From Cycas panzhihuaensis (Eukaryota; Cycadophyta): a DNA stretch of 64,000 bases. The stretch spans positions 165,795,741-165,859,740 of the forward strand of contig CM041465.1 of NCBI GenBank assembly GCA_023213395.1, in the 5' to 3' direction. A program made the position numbers and the translations under genes. How positions within the stretch are numbered: the stretch's first letter is position 1; each line of letters opens with the position of its first letter. Of this stretch, positions 13,640 through 26,640 are shown one piece after another. The notes under the pieces are model-generated. The model searched no databases, was not told the origin of the DNA, and saw only the letters and a list, made by a program, of their open reading frames with translations.

Positions 13640-13960
13640 TTAAACCTATGATCAAGGTTCAATTACATGATTTCCTATTATAGGATGCTATAGTCAACTT
13701 TGGCTCATAAGTTAATGTTATTTTAGAGAAAAAATCAATGCAACTTAGAAGACCAACTTTGGATTAATCCCTAATTATTATTAAAGTTGTTGATCTAAAC
13801 CTAATTCCTCCTAAAAGAATATTAAGAAGATTCACTATTATATATTATGACATCATGGTTGAAGTGGAATTTTAGGTGGAGTGTTATCATTGACGAAGGA
13901 TATCTACTGATTGTTATTGGGTTAACCATGGGGACAAAGGATGTGAGTAGCACTCTATCT
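13640..13960 (+). pseudogene. gypsy aspartic protease (broken)
   Basis: The plus-strand frame reads DAIVNFGS, a stop, VNVILEKKSMQLRRPTL, a stop, IIIKVVDLNLIPPKRILRR, then YYDIMVEVEF. This corresponds to the retroviral-type protease of plant gypsy elements, normally D[GS]GA.VN.I, with the flap and later strands behind it. The catalytic D-S/T-G triplet is NFGS here, so the active site is lost. In an intact element this enzyme cuts the polyprotein. Confidence 0.7.
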
Positions 13961-15109
13961 TAACCAATAACAACTAACATTTTAATATGGGAACAAAGCC
14001 ACTATTATACCTCTACATAAAATCTTTGGAAAGTTTGAATAGTATTTTGCTTTAGTCTCCATAGAAATAAGATACCCAAAGACTAGTATGAGGATATTAA
14101 TCATTTCCAAGTACCATCTAATGATTTGATTAACTCATTAATAGAGTATGTTTATAATTCAACACTATAGAATCATCATCATCAATATTGAATGATGTAT
14201 TGTAAGCTTGGTAAGAGGAAGAGTACGAAGAATATTGATCTTATTTCCTTATTAAACTGGTCTCCATATAAGAACTTGGTGCAATGAGAGAAAATGAGGA
14301 TTAGATATTGAATCCTTTGGCATACAATGGAATGTTCGATCCTTATTTTTTTGGACCAATTTTATAAAAATTATGAAATGAAGAAAGATCTATCTTTTGA
14401 TCTTATTTAATATTAGATGTAAGCATTAAGGGGGATACATTCAACTAGTGGCATGCTTTTTGTCAATCATGGCAAGCATACTCAAATGCCATTAAACTTT
14501 TTCAGTGAATAATTGACTTAGAGTAGAAGTATCATCCATATGTGCTAAAAAAATATGGAGGTGATACTAGGCCCTAAAAGAATATATAATGTTCTCAATG
14601 TACTTGGTTCTCTAAAGTAGTACCAACAAAGTTTTGGCCACACTAATTCCTAATGATACTTAGTAAGATTCCATATAATTGGTATTTGTATGTTAAATGA
14701 AAACAACAAATATTTGACTAATTAGATGCTAGAAGATAATTTCATAAGATTTTTTAATTTTATTATTAGAGAATACTAGTGCAAAACATACTTCAAAAGA
14801 TTAATAACTTCTTATTTAATATAGTCAACAAACTAGGTGCAAGGACTTTGAAGCTATTACAAAGGACACCTAATTATTATTACCAAATAACCAAAGTCAA
14901 TAAGATGATAGATAATGACATCTAATATTGATTCAAAGATATTAGTAAAAGGGCACAAAGAATCAATAAAACGCTTATTCAAAACATCAATAAAAAATCA
15001 TAGCAAAGCATCCTAGATGAAGCTATTAAATTTGGGTGCCATCAAAGACCCAAAGAATGTGCATGTCAACGAGGGATGGACATAAGACATTATTGAAAAA
15101 CATGTGATA

Positions 15110-16460
15110 TATTAAAAGAATTTCATGATGTTTTTTATAAACATATAAAAAAATTTAAGTGGATTATGGAAGATATGGGATTAATATAAATTAAACTAGA
15201 AAAATGAGCAAAATCTATCTAACAAAAACCCTATAAATTAAAGCCCAAATACAAGAAGAAAATCTAAGAGGAAGTTGAGAAGCTTGTAAAGGTTGGATGT
15301 ATTACCTTATGGAGAATAGTGAGTTAGTATATATGATCATGGTCACAAAGAAAAAAAGAATAATAAGCTACAAATATATGTTGATTAGGGCATTGAGTAA
15401 GGTGACTATTTCTAGCACCATTTATAGAGCAAGTTTTAGAAAACATTGTAAGATAAGATATATTCTTTTATATATGATTTTTTGATTTATAACCAAGTAA
15501 AAATTGTATAGAAAGTCCAACATAAGATAATTTTCATAACTAAATGGGGATTATCTACATAAACAGTAATTTGATTTATTGTGTAATGCTTCAAAGGTTT
15601 CTTCAAGAATTATCACCTTTATATTCAAATAATTCATCTATGAAATTGTTGAAGTTTATTTAGATGACTAGGCATTATTCAAGTTGCTTTAAGATCACAT
15701 TACAACTTTATGATTGATGTTTCAAAAATATTAAGAGGTGGGAATCTCTTTAAATCTAAATAAATGCTAATTATAATTTTGCTTTATATAAAAGGACTTA
15801 TGGTCAATCTTAATAAAATTTAGGTAATTGTAGATTCAAAACCACTTATCAATCCCATTGTCGTTAAATAGTTTCTTGATTATATGGGATATCATTAGAA
15901 CTTCATTCATAAATATTCTAAATTCTTAACACCTTTTGAGAATCTACTAAAGAAAGAAACCCCATTTATTTGGATGAAGAAATGCTAACAATCCTTTAAT
16001 ATGCTAAAGTAGAAACTAGTTGATGCCCTAACTTTTAAGTTTCTAGGTTGATTGTAGATTTTTTATGTCCATGTTGATGTGTTATGGATGATCATTAGAT
16101 TTATTTTATCCCAACCCAAGAAAGGATATATTGACCATCCAATTGTATTTACAAGTCAATGATTGACTTAAGGAATAAAGAATTATACAAGCATAGAAAG
16201 ATAGGGTCTAGCTATGGTCTACATATTATAAAAGTTTTGACATTATTTATGAGTTAATATTTTTTACTTTTATACAAAACATCAAGCTTTTATATATTTA
16301 ATTAACAAACCTATTTTGTCAGGGAATATAAGTTGACAAGTCTTACTATTTTAAAATTTTAAGTTCAAAATTTTCTTGAATCTTAGAAAGGTACATGTAG
16401 CACCATATCACTTGTCAAGGATTAACACTAGAAACCAACAGGAGTCGATGATGATTTTCT
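15110..16460 (+). pseudogene. gypsy reverse transcriptase and RNase H (broken)
   Basis: The RT entry block is readable: KPYKLKPKYKKK, EEVEKLVKVG, then degraded VPKK.GKIR and F.EQVLENI blocks (15.2-15.45 kb), matching plant gypsy RT (PYRLNPKY / EE+.KLL..G). RNase H is clearer at 15.9-16.45 kb: KFLTPFENLLKKETPFIW, LVDALTFKFL, FYVHVDVL, KKGYIDHPIVFTSQ, NYTSIERQGLAMVYIL, FYFYTKHQAF and YLINKPILSGNIS. The RNase H ends with the VHVAPYHLSRI block. Stops and shifts are frequent. Confidence 0.85.
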
Positions 16461-16879
16461 ATATGTTAAACGATACAAGGTCATAGTGATTATAAAAGAC
16501 TTCTATAACATTGTAAATTTCTTACAAATAAGAGCCACATCATTGATTATCTTATTATGGAAAATAAAGTTTTAGCCTTAAAGACTAGTTGATATCAAAT
16601 GATCTCTCTATAGTTGTATTGAATAAGATTAAACATGATACTTTGTCATTATATCTTAGAGTAAGAAACATCAATGATTCCTTAAGAGGCATACCAAGGA
16701 TTACTTGAATACCATGTGTAAAGGAAATTTTGGCAAGAGAGATACTATAATCATGTCTTTAGTGGCTGATATTATTTAAGGAATCACACTCATGGTCATA
16801 ATAATGTGATGTTTTCTAAAGAATAGTTTGACAAGGAAAGTTAGAATATCTTCCATTGAACTCCATAATTAAAATAATA

Positions 16880-17650
16880 CCATTTATAACATGTGAAATT
16901 AACTTCATAAGAACCACAATCCCTTTTATGCAAAGAATAAAGACCATATACATAATCATTTCTATTGACCACATAACCTCTTAGGTTAAGGCAATGGTAA
17001 AAATTTATTATATGACATAAACAACAAATACTAAATTTAGTTATCCATTAGAACTGGTGTGCAATAGAGTCATACATTTCATTAATCAAATGGTTAATCA
17101 ACTCATATATAGCTTTATGATATAACATTTTAATGCACTCCCTATTATCTAAGATGCAATGGCTTAACCAGATTTTCTAATTTAATCTTATATAAGATAA
17201 AGATCTATAATATTGGTTAATTTGGTTGGGTTGATAAGTTATATATGGTACAATGTGTATTTAGATTAACTCAAAGGAAGTTGATAGGGTATGACCTATT
17301 TTAATCGTTATATGGCATCAAAGAAGTCATGCCAATAGAATTTATTATTCCAAATCTATAGGTTGCAATAATAATACATTAGGGTAAGTAATATCTAATA
17401 AAAGAAAGATTGGTATAACTAATGAAATTGGATGAGATTAGAACAAATGAAAATTAACAACAAAAGACTGCTAAGGCTTGATAACAGACTTGTCATGATT
17501 AATAAATAAAGACATATAAGTTTAAAGAAGAAGATCATGCTCTAGCATATAACATCAAATTTAAAGGTGAGCTAGGTAAAATAAAAAGGACCATACTTAT
17601 TAGATAATTTATTAGAAAATGGATTAATTATTTTCCATATATTAGAATGA
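16880..17650 (+). pseudogene. gypsy integrase (broken)
   Basis: A degraded integrase frame follows RNase H: ISIDHITS...VKAMVKIYYMT (consensus TEYLTRWAEAKPV), then LVCNRVIHFINQMVNQLI (consensus SDRG.HFINETI). Conservation is weak after 17.2 kb. Position directly behind RNase H supports the call more than the residues do. Confidence 0.6.
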
Positions 17651-18200
17651 GTTTCTACCTAACAAGGCCAATGATAACTAACACAAATTATATAAACTAT
17701 AAGTTATCTTATTAAAAATAAATAGAAAATTTAAAACTATAAAAAATTAACCTAGTTGCCCTATAATGTTTATAGTAAGTGATACTACTATTAAGTCTAA
17801 GAGATAGCCAACGATTAGGACTTACTAGAAGCACAATGTAGTTATGGTTTTATTTGACCAATATTGAGGTGCTAGCCTTGATAAATATTTGTATATATTT
17901 TATTCTAGCTTAACATTAATAAAGTGACTACCATAATAATTAATACACACATGTTTAATAAGTAGTTGTGGTAATTGGCAACTATGCAATCAATAATTCA
18001 TGAGCTTTGAAATTATTATAGTTATGTCAAGATTTGATACATAATCAAAATAAAATCAATTAATAGGGAAAATCATGCACCTATTAATACATGATAGACA
18101 CATTGCATGTATACCTTCTAGGGTTGATATAACTTCTAATAAAGCATGTAGTAACTATCTTCAACCTTTGGGCATCGTGTATACCAAAAGTAGGCAGGGG
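17651..18200. other. no gene recognised between gypsy and LINE
   Basis: AT-rich and stop-dense. It may hold the remains of the gypsy 3' LTR and the 5' end of the LINE leader, but no boundary, target duplication or repeat pair could be fixed. Confidence 0.4.
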
Positions 18201-18859
18201 TGAGTCCCTAGATGGACATCAAGGGCTAAGTAAGGGTACATTAACAGGGGTATTTTTAGCCTTTGAGATGAAAGAAATAGAGATCCCTTGTTAGTGGGGA
18301 GAAGATCACACTTAGACTAGAGCTTAAGGGATCAAGCAATTGGTGGTATAATGCTCTCAAAGAGAGAGGATGCAAAGATAAGAGGGTATCAAGCTATTAG
18401 AGGTAGTGGAGCATGGAGGCCCTCTAAGGATATATAGATGATGGTGGATACTTTAAGGCCCTAGTACCAAAAGCAAAATTATATTAAGGAGCCCTGCCAA
18501 TAGACAATAATAACTAGATAAAAGCAAATGGAATAGGTAATACCTAAAGCTAGATCACGCCAAAGAGAGACTAGTGGACTGCACTTATGGAATAATTAAA
18601 GTAGTCATATAAGTGATGGAGTGAAAGATGTATCAACTAATTTGCATATAGCTTTGTGGAACAAGGTGATATTATTAGAAGGATAGACTTGGAAGTAGTC
18701 TATGTATTTGGATTACATACAATATTATTCAAGTGAGTAGAGTAGAAGATTGGCAAATAAATATTTTTATTTTTTATTTTTTGGATTAGAAATTACATTA
18801 AATGTCCATTATGGAGGATATGAGAAGAAATTCTTTAAACTAGACTTAACTTCCCTCTC

Positions 18860-20120
18860 TGGGAAGATCCTACTGGGATGTCCTAAAAATGGGAGAGATT
18901 GAACCATGTGAAATAGAACCAACATTTCAGAATGAATTGATTAAAATCCCCATCCTGAAGAGAATAACTGAGAGGATGGAGAAGTACTAGGAGAATAGCT
19001 TGGTAGGGAGATTCTCAAGACCCAAACAGGGTCTTGATGTTATAAGAAAATGGTTGGTAGTTAAATGAAAGGTTTAAAGCCTAGTGGAGGTTATGGCTCT
19101 TGTTAAGGGGTGTGTTTTATTTATATTTATGAATTAGGAAGATATGGTAAGCACCCTCTTGAAATTGTCATGGATGTTGGGTAGGAAGGTAGTTTTTTTA
19201 GAGAAGTGGCACCCAGACTTCAATTTATCAGTACCAATCATGAAACAAGCCCCTATTTAGGTTTAAATGCTTAGGCTCATAATATAGATGTGGGATCTTG
19301 ATGTAATAAAAGGAGTGGAAAAATCCATAGGACCTCTAATGACTGTTGATTCTACTACCAAGAATAAAAGTAGGTTGATTAGTGTCATATTTTACATTAT
19401 AGTAAGATTAGACAAAAGACTCTTAGACTAGGTAAGGATAGAAATGAAAGGATGGAGTAAGGACCAGAATCTAGTATATGAATTGGACAACGTGAGATGC
19501 TCTACTTGTAAATGTTTTGGGCACGTCCCTTTGACATGCCTAGGGGAAAAAAAGAAGGAATAAAGAAAGGAGAGTAATGGGCTTTTGAACATTAAGAGCA
19601 TCTTAGGTTCTCCAGAAAAGATGGTTGGGATAGAGGAGATGAGAAAAGAGAACATTCAGGAACATAGACTAGAAATTCCTTAAGAGATCAAAGGGTTAAA
19701 AGGGGAAGGTAAGACTATTAACCTAGATGAGGAGGACACATTTTTTAAGGAAGGGGAGGAGATTCGCCTAGATGAGAGGTTAGGGGAGGCCTCTTGAGGG
19801 GATGTGGACACTAGAGCTGAAAGCCAAGACCATGACAAGGCCCAAGAAGGGCCTCGACTTGAGGAGGGTCATTCCACCATGGGAAGGCAGGAAGGGATTA
19901 TGACTACTATGAGTGTATAGAAAATGAAGGATAAGGACCCACATGAGGAAATAGGACAACAAAAAGGCCCTAATCTAGGTAGTGATAGAAGGGTTAGAAG
20001 ACCTACAAGGAAGATGATTAGAGAAAGGGAGGTAGTATCTCAGATTGACCAAGGCTTTCAGCATACCCTTAGGGAGGGGGGAGGTAAGGGTCTATCTCTA
20101 AGAAGTAAAAGATGAAGTAC
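18860..20120 (+). pseudogene. LINE ORF1, DUF4283 and CCHC protein (broken)
   Basis: The frame shows SLVGRFSRPKQGLDVIRKW, SLVEVMALVKGCVLFIFM, RKVVFLEKWHPDFNLSVPI, a degraded W-region, VDSTTKNKSRLISVIF, then the knuckle CSTCKCFGHVPLTC at 19498-19539. This is the DUF4283 plus zf-CCHC_4 layout of plant LINE ORF1, a nucleic-acid-binding protein that coats element RNA. A charged Glu/Lys/Gly-rich tail runs to about 20120. Several in-frame stops (for example after EKKKE) inactivate it. Confidence 0.85.
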
Positions 20121-20154
20121 CATAGTAAGTGGGGGAACTTGAAGGTGAAGGGAG

Positions 20155-22640
20155 GAATATAAAGATTATCTCTTGGAACATCAAAGGCCTAAATGCTTCC
20201 TCGAAGCATAGGGCAGTTAAAGAGCTATGCATAAGGTTGGAAGTAGATATTCTAATGCTTTAGGAGGTAAAGATGGAGAAAGATAAAGGAATGGAGGTAG
20301 AAAACAAGGTATGGAGGAAAGCAAATATGTTAACGAAGGATGGTAGTCAAGGATTTGGAGGAATGATGATCCTTTAGAATCTGAAGGTCTAGTATGGAGA
20401 AGCTTTTGCTTTGGATGATCATTTTATGTCTATATGGTTAACATGTAGGAGGATAAATCTTTATTGGCTAGCCAGTAACATTTATACCCCTATGATTGCG
20501 GAAGTCAGGAATAATCTTTAGGATAGAATTGTGGAGTCTCACAAAGTTTTTGTAGGACCTTGGTTGGTGGTTGGGGACCTTAACACAACCTTGTCTCTAA
20601 GGGAGAAAAAAGAGGACTAAGAAGGTTGGATAAAGAGTATGACTAGTTTGGGAGATTTCCTCTAAAAAGGGGATTTGATGGACGTGAAACTAAGAGGGGC
20701 TAAATATACTTCGTCTAACCAAAGGTTGGGAAATAACCATATTTAGGTAAAGTTAGATAAGGTTTTGATTAATTATAGTGGGCCAAGCTCCATAATGATG
20801 TTAAGCTAGATGATCTTCCCAAGGTGGCATCAGACCACTCTTCTCTTCTGCTTAAGTTTAAATCCTTAAAGAAACATCTTGGGGCTCTTTTTCATTTTAA
20901 AATCACATGGACAAAGCATTCAAAGCCCAAGAATCACATTGAGGAATGGTGGAGAAAGTCGATAGAAGGCCACACTATGTTTAGATTCTTGAGAAAGATG
21001 AACTAGGTGAAAAAATAAATAAAAATTTGAAATAAAGAGGTTTATGGCAATATTTTTAAAGCAAAGGGGTAGATAATTGAAGAGCTTAAAGAGGTTGAGG
21101 ATCAGATACAAGAGGAAGGTAGATTCCATATGCTAGACTAGATAGAGAGAGCTCTTCTTAGAAATTTGGAGGATATCTTGATAAAGGAACTAATCCATTA
21201 GAGATAAGAGTCTAGGGCCCTCTGGTAGACTAAAGGTGATAGGAATACAAAGTTTTTCTATATGATAACCCTAAAGCATAGGGCTTGTAATCAAATAAGC
21301 AAGCTTAATAATAAGGAATGGGTAGAAACTAGGGTTGAGGAAGAATTTAAGAATATAGCTAGTAGTTATTTTAAGGAGCTATTTGAAGAGCCCAAGGTCC
21401 AAGATATTGGGACTAAGAGGGAGTTCATGAGATTTATCCCAAAACTAATTAATGAGGGGCAAAATAGACTTTTGAAGGAACCGTTTAGTATGGATGAGGT
21501 GGAAAAGGCCATTTTTGGGATGAAAAGGAAGAAAGTTCCTAGTCTAGATAGATTTCCTCTGGGCTTCTTTTAAGAATATTGGGACATAATAAAGATTGAT
21601 TTAAAGAAGGGTCTAAATGAATTTCATGAGAAGAGAGTAATTTTAAAGGAATGATAAGGTACATTTTTAGTTCTAATCCCAAAGAAAGAAGGAGCGAAAT
21701 TGATGGAGGAGTTTAGACCAATTAATTTATGTAATGTTAAATATAAAATCCTGGCAAAATTTTGGCCAATAGACTTAAGAAGCTTCTACCTCAAATTATC
21801 TCTCCAAACTATGATGGTTTTGTGAAAGGGAGGGACGACATTATAGTTATTCATGAGATGGTTCATTTTTCATTTTAGAGGAAAGATCTAAGCATGATTA
21901 TGAAAATTGATCTCTTTAAGGCATATGATAGGGTGTCGTGGGTCTGCTTATCAGAATGCCTCCAAGTGTTTGGTTTTAGAGACATATACATGGAGTGGGT
22001 GACATGTTGTATCTCTAAACCCTAACTTTTGGTCTTGATTAATGGTACATCAATAGCTTTTTTTCTCTATTTTAGAGGGTTAAGGTAAGGGGATCCTTTA
22101 CCCCCTTATCTATTTATTATTATGGCTAGAATATTAAGAAGTGAAATGAAGGAAGTTAGGAGGAGAGGACTAATTACTAGGATAAAGCCCACATCGGGGA
22201 TTGATAATATAGTACATCACCAATTTGTGGATGACAATATTTTTTTAGGGAAAGCTAATATGGACGAAGCAAGGGTACTAAAGGAAGGCCTATACAAATT
22301 TGAGATAGCCACAAATTAGGAGATAAATCTAAATAAGAGTAATGTCTTTTTTGTAAATACTAAGGATAGACTACAAAGAAATATAAGAAGGATCTTGGAA
22401 ATTCCCGTCTATAACCTACCTTCCACTTATCTAGGGAGTTATGAAATCCCATTATTGATCAGATGTAAAGGAACTTGGCAGGGTAGAAAGGATCCCTATT
22501 AAGTCAAGTCAATAAAGTCTAGTTGTTAACTACAACTTTACATAGCATTCCTATATATCTGATGTTGATATTTAGGATACCGACTAATATTGTAACTATT
22601 TTGGAAGGTATCTAGAAAATATTCCTTTGGTAAAGGGTTG
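20155..22640 (+). pseudogene. LINE ORF2: endonuclease and reverse transcriptase (broken)
   Basis: The AP-endonuclease begins IISWNIKGLNAS (20.16 kb), then L-stop-EVKMEK (normally LQE.K), WLVVGDLNTTLS (the GDFN block) and ASDHSSLLLKF (the SDH active-site block near 20830). RT follows: EEFKNIASSYFKELFEEP, FSMDEVEKAIFGMKRKKVP (21.3-21.57 kb), a shifted frame with the [13 protein letters not shown]-like block, and HHQFVDDNIFLGKANMDEA near 22220, where FVDD is the catalytic box. The frame is shifted at least three times between 21.57 and 22.12 kb. Confidence 0.9.
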
Positions 22641-22699
22641 AAGAGAAAGACAAAATTCACCTGGTTACTTAGGAGAAAGTCTATACCCCTAGATGGGTT

Positions 22700-24250
22700 G
22701 GCAGGATTAACATCTAGAGCTTGGTCTCCTTTAACAGGGCTTTGATGGCTAAATTAGGGTGGCAACTAGCAAAGGAAGAAGGGGGACAATGGGATAGAAT
22801 TCTCTCTTATAAATATCTTAGAGGAAAGCACTTCTTAAAAGAGAACATGGAAGTTATTTCTAGGTCATCGATATGGAGGAGCTTGAAGTAAGCGAGACCT
22901 ATCCTACCCCTTTGTACTGAAGTGAAAGCTAGGAGATGGCAAAGACATAAAATTTTAGGACGATGTTTAGTGCAGTAATTCTCAATTGAAAGGTATGCCT
23001 AATGTGGGTTATTTATAGAACATTTATGAGAGATATTATAGAGAAATGGTAAAGAATTATTAGGGGGGGCAAGGCAGAGCTAGATGCTGGAAGATGTTTG
23101 AGGATCTCCTAGGGGACCAAGTCATAAAGGAAAGTATCATCGTACTTAGAAAAGAGATTGATCAATGTTATATCCCTAAAATAGTGAGGGCAGACTCCAT
23201 AGTTTGGGCTACCACTTCCTCTGGGGAGTGCTTGGTGAAACGAGGGTATCAAGAGATTTGCAAGAATAGGGGATTCATTAAGAATTCCATGTTGGAAGGA
23301 GTGTGGAAGATGGGTCTAATCCCTAAAGTCACAGTCTTTTGGTGGTTATGTTTGAGAAATAAAGTCCTGACAATGGATAACCTTCAGAAGAGGGGTTATG
23401 CCATGTCAAATAGGTGTGTATTATATAAAGAGGAGGATGAGTCTTTGGACCATATCACTCTACATTTTTCTGTCTCCAAAAAAGTCTAGAAGCTTATATG
23501 GTCACAGTTCAGGATAAAATGGGTGGCCCTAAGACTCTTAAAGATCAAGTGTTGATATGGAAGAGCCCTTTTAGAAGTAGAACCTTAGGTTACATTTGGA
23601 AATATGCTATGCCTATTATGTTATAGAATCTTTGGAAGGAAATAAATAGGAGAATGTTTCAAGAGAAGGAGATGGATGAAGTGAGACTCCATGGTATTAT
23701 ATATGTAGCTATTATGTAGTCTATCAAAGTTTCAGAAGAGACGAGCATCTCAGAGTCTGAGGGAGACATTATAGAGAGATGGGGGATTAACAAACCTAAT
23801 ATTTCACTGGAGATTAGAAGAAATTACATGTGGTGTCCCCTATCAGATAATTGGGTTAAAATAAATTTTGATAGAGCATCAAAAGGCAACCTAAGAGAGT
23901 CTAGTGGGGGTGGTTTATGCAGAAATTTGGAAGGTTAAGTCCTATGGGACTTTGTGGAATATTATCGATAACAAACTAATCATAGGGTAGAGCTTAAGGC
24001 TATGTAGAGTGCAATGGAGATGTTTGCAGAGAAAGGTTGTAAAAAGGTGATTATAGAAGGTGATTATTTAAATGTGATAAAGATAATTAGAGGGGAAATA
24101 GAGGCAGACTAGAATACGAAAGCTATAATAGGAGATACTCAAGAAATTCTCAAGGCCAGAGAAAGTTTCTAGATTTACCATATATATAGAGAAGGAAATG
24201 GGGCAGATGATAAGCTAGCCAACTGGGGGTTTATAATAAGAGGTTAGAGG
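22700..24250 (+). pseudogene. LINE ORF2 C-terminus: zinc-binding domain and RNase H (broken)
   Basis: The block FNRALMAKLGWQLAKEEGGQ near 22.73 kb and WKMGLIPKVTVFWWLCLRNK with CVLYKEEDESLDHITLHF (23.3-23.5 kb) match the region between RT and RNase H of plant L1 elements, with its Cys/His cluster. RNase H follows from WVKINFDRASKGN (23.85 kb), through HRVELKAM, AEKGCKKVIIEGDYLNVI and IYHIYREGNGADDKLANWG. Asp and Glu catalytic positions remain visible but the frame has stops. Confidence 0.85.
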
Positions 24251-24510
24251 TATAGGGAGATGATATCCTAGAAGAGATACAGAGTATGGTTAATAAATAT
24301 ATGGAAGACTTCTCCAAGTTGGAGATGATAGCTAGCCACTGGGCTTATCATGGCAGGGGTGGGATAGTCATGGGTTAGAGGATTAATAATAGTTTGGCTA
24401 TGGGCTTGTCATGGCAATGTTGCTAACCATTAAGTAGATTGTGTAATAATGTTGGGGCCTTTTTAAAACCCCTTCATTATTTTACCATATCAAAAAATAA
24501 AATAACTATC

Positions 24511-25940
24511 TTCAACCTTAAGAAAAAGTCTAGAAAGAAGAGGCCAATATAAAGAGAATCCATTTAAAAGACATTCAAACATTGGGAATATTTTTTATTT
24601 TTATGAGTTCATATTATGCATTAGGAAAACGATTTCTTCTACATAGAGTATGAATATCCTTTGACAAAAATAATGTTAGAAGTTACTAAAAATTTTAGTG
24701 CAATGCAAGTAGGAATTGAGAAGTGTCTTTAGTAAAGCCAACCTCATTTTGCATTCAAATATAGAAAGATATTTGACAAAGAGATATCAACATACTAGAA
24801 GAAATGATATGAATTTACTTTTGAAATAGGATAAAACACCATAACAAAGGGGATGATTAACCCCTTAGCCCAACCATTATTTGATGCTAGTATCACTTAA
24901 ATGGTTGATTTTCTTTCCTTCAAACAAAATAAGGACATATTACATAAATTGATACTACAATATGATTAAGCCATTTTTGAGTTTAATAATAATAAACTTG
25001 CCATCACACTAGAGTTTATTTAAAACTCACCCATCTTTGTTTAGATGGCAAGGAGGTTGAATTTTGAAAGGAAGATAGGCCCTCAACAAAGCCCTTTGTT
25101 TGAAGTTTGATAAGTTCAATAGTAAAAGCATTTTAATTGAGGGTTTAATAAACCTACATATATTTTTGTAGTAATAATTCTTTATGGGAAAATCATTCTA
25201 GTTGTAGGAGTTTCAAGCATGTAAAGTAATGCTAGAATCTCGTGAGACAAATTTGCAAAGAGAAATATTTGAAATTGAGGCAATATTTAAGTGTTAAGAT
25301 AAACCATAAAATACAAATATATATTAAACAATGTTAGGAGTTTTACTTTCATTGCTTTCTTTTAATGATTATGATGTGTTTTTATAATAGCTTTTAGCTT
25401 GCTAATATCATGCCTTTTTAGCCTAAAATATTGTGGTTCATTACCTATGCGTACACCAATTTTCTTGTTAATAGGTATGAAGCTAAAAAATTATAAAAGG
25501 ATTTTATGTAAAATGTATGCTTAACTACTCCCACTAAAACTATCCTTAAGTATGTACTTATGTTTCAAGAAATATTTTTATATTTTATATTTATGGATGT
25601 TGATGATGGTCTAGTAGTCCAAGTACCAGGGTTAAATACAGGGTTAAATATGAAAATAACTACTTTACCATGCAAGTTAAGTCCACATAGGATATTTTCT
25701 AAATTAAAACAACAATTTCAATTACCTTCTAGTGTAAATCTAGTTTACTTATTTATATTTGATATTGATATTCTAATTAAGGACCTTGATGAGTTGCATT
25801 CAATACTATAGACTATCTAAATGCCTAAGCATAAATTAGTTTTTCCCCTAGTGAAGAGGGAGAATAAGAAAAAGGGGAAAACAAAACATACTACATCAAA
25901 TTGCTAAGAGAAATACAACCTAACATTGGTACCTATTTCC
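24511..25940. other. no gene recognised downstream of LINE
   Basis: AT-rich sequence with short frames only. The open frame at 25560-25811 (plus) resembles nothing I know. The interval probably includes older transposon remains, but I could not assign them. Confidence 0.4.
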
Positions 25941-26634
25941 TGGCTTCCAAGAATGGGCTTGGATGTGAAAACAAACATGTAAGTATAGGTATGTTTCTCA
26001 ACCCTTTTTACTCTTTATTGGTCTATATTTAAGTTCATATGGTTGATATATACTTGGTTGCTTAGTTGCTTATTTGTCCATGCCCCTCTTTTATGTCGAT
26101 GATGAGCATGACCTTAGTCCATGGCCATTTAGTGCACCCGTTAGACTTCCTAGGCTGGAAATGGTGCTTCTCCTTTTACTTGCAACTTGTTTCCTTATCA
26201 GTTTTTTGCCTTGTTTTTACCTCTTTGCCACTTGATGTTGACGATTGCTATCCCTAGGACCTACCATCTATGAGTTCATCCTAATTTCATAATGAAATTA
26301 ATGAGAAAAATTGATTCTATTACTTATCACTCTGATTTTTGTTTATAATAGTGGTATTATTAAGTACTTTACGGTATTGTAAACATGTTTATAGTATGAC
26401 TGTCACCAATCTAGATTTAAGATATATGGTGACACTCGACTTATAAATGCTTGATTATCAAGCTTGGGCAAACCATGTTGGCCCCAAGTTAGCCTATGTC
26501 ATGCTTAAATCCTCTCAAATTTTGCTTCTTCTAAGCAAAATCCCTCAAACCATAAGCAACACTCATGGTTTTTGGTTGATGGTTTTTCCCATATTAGGGG
26601 CAGAAAACCACCAACCTCCTATATTCATTTCATC

Positions 26635-26640
26635 TATAAA
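26635..26640 (+). promoter_or_regulatory. candidate LTR TATA box
   Basis: TATAAA followed by a C/T-rich start region (ATCCCCTCCTTTTTC). It lies about 0.65 kb after the LTR entry, matching the TATA positions of the other two copies. Confidence 0.5.

Larger units (their letters stand above)
12436..17650 (+). mobile_element. Ty3/gypsy retrotransposon, decayed
   Basis: A primer-site-like sequence (TGATATCAGAAC at 12436-12447; 10/12 to TGGTATCAGAGC) is followed by protease (13.64 kb), RT (15.1 kb), RNase H (15.9 kb) and integrase (16.9-17.65 kb). RT before integrase is the gypsy order. The left LTR should end just before 12436, but I could not define its start or find the 3' LTR. The 13.96-15.1 kb interval carries no recognisable domain and may hold an old insertion. 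Stops are present in every domain. Confidence 0.82.
18200..24510 (+). mobile_element. L1-type LINE, near full length but broken
   Basis: Order on the plus strand: a GC-richer leader, ORF1 with DUF4283-like and CCHC regions (18.86-20.12 kb), then ORF2 with an AP-endonuclease (20.16 kb), reverse transcriptase (21.3 kb), a zinc-binding domain (22.7-23.5 kb) and RNase H (23.85 kb). The 3' end is a short A-rich tail (AAAAAATAAAATAA near 24494-24507) just after a 3' UTR with the GTAATAATGTTGGGGCC block seen in many plant LINEs. Plant L1 elements move by target-primed reverse transcription. Most frame breaks are TGG to TAG or CAG to TAG. Confidence 0.92.
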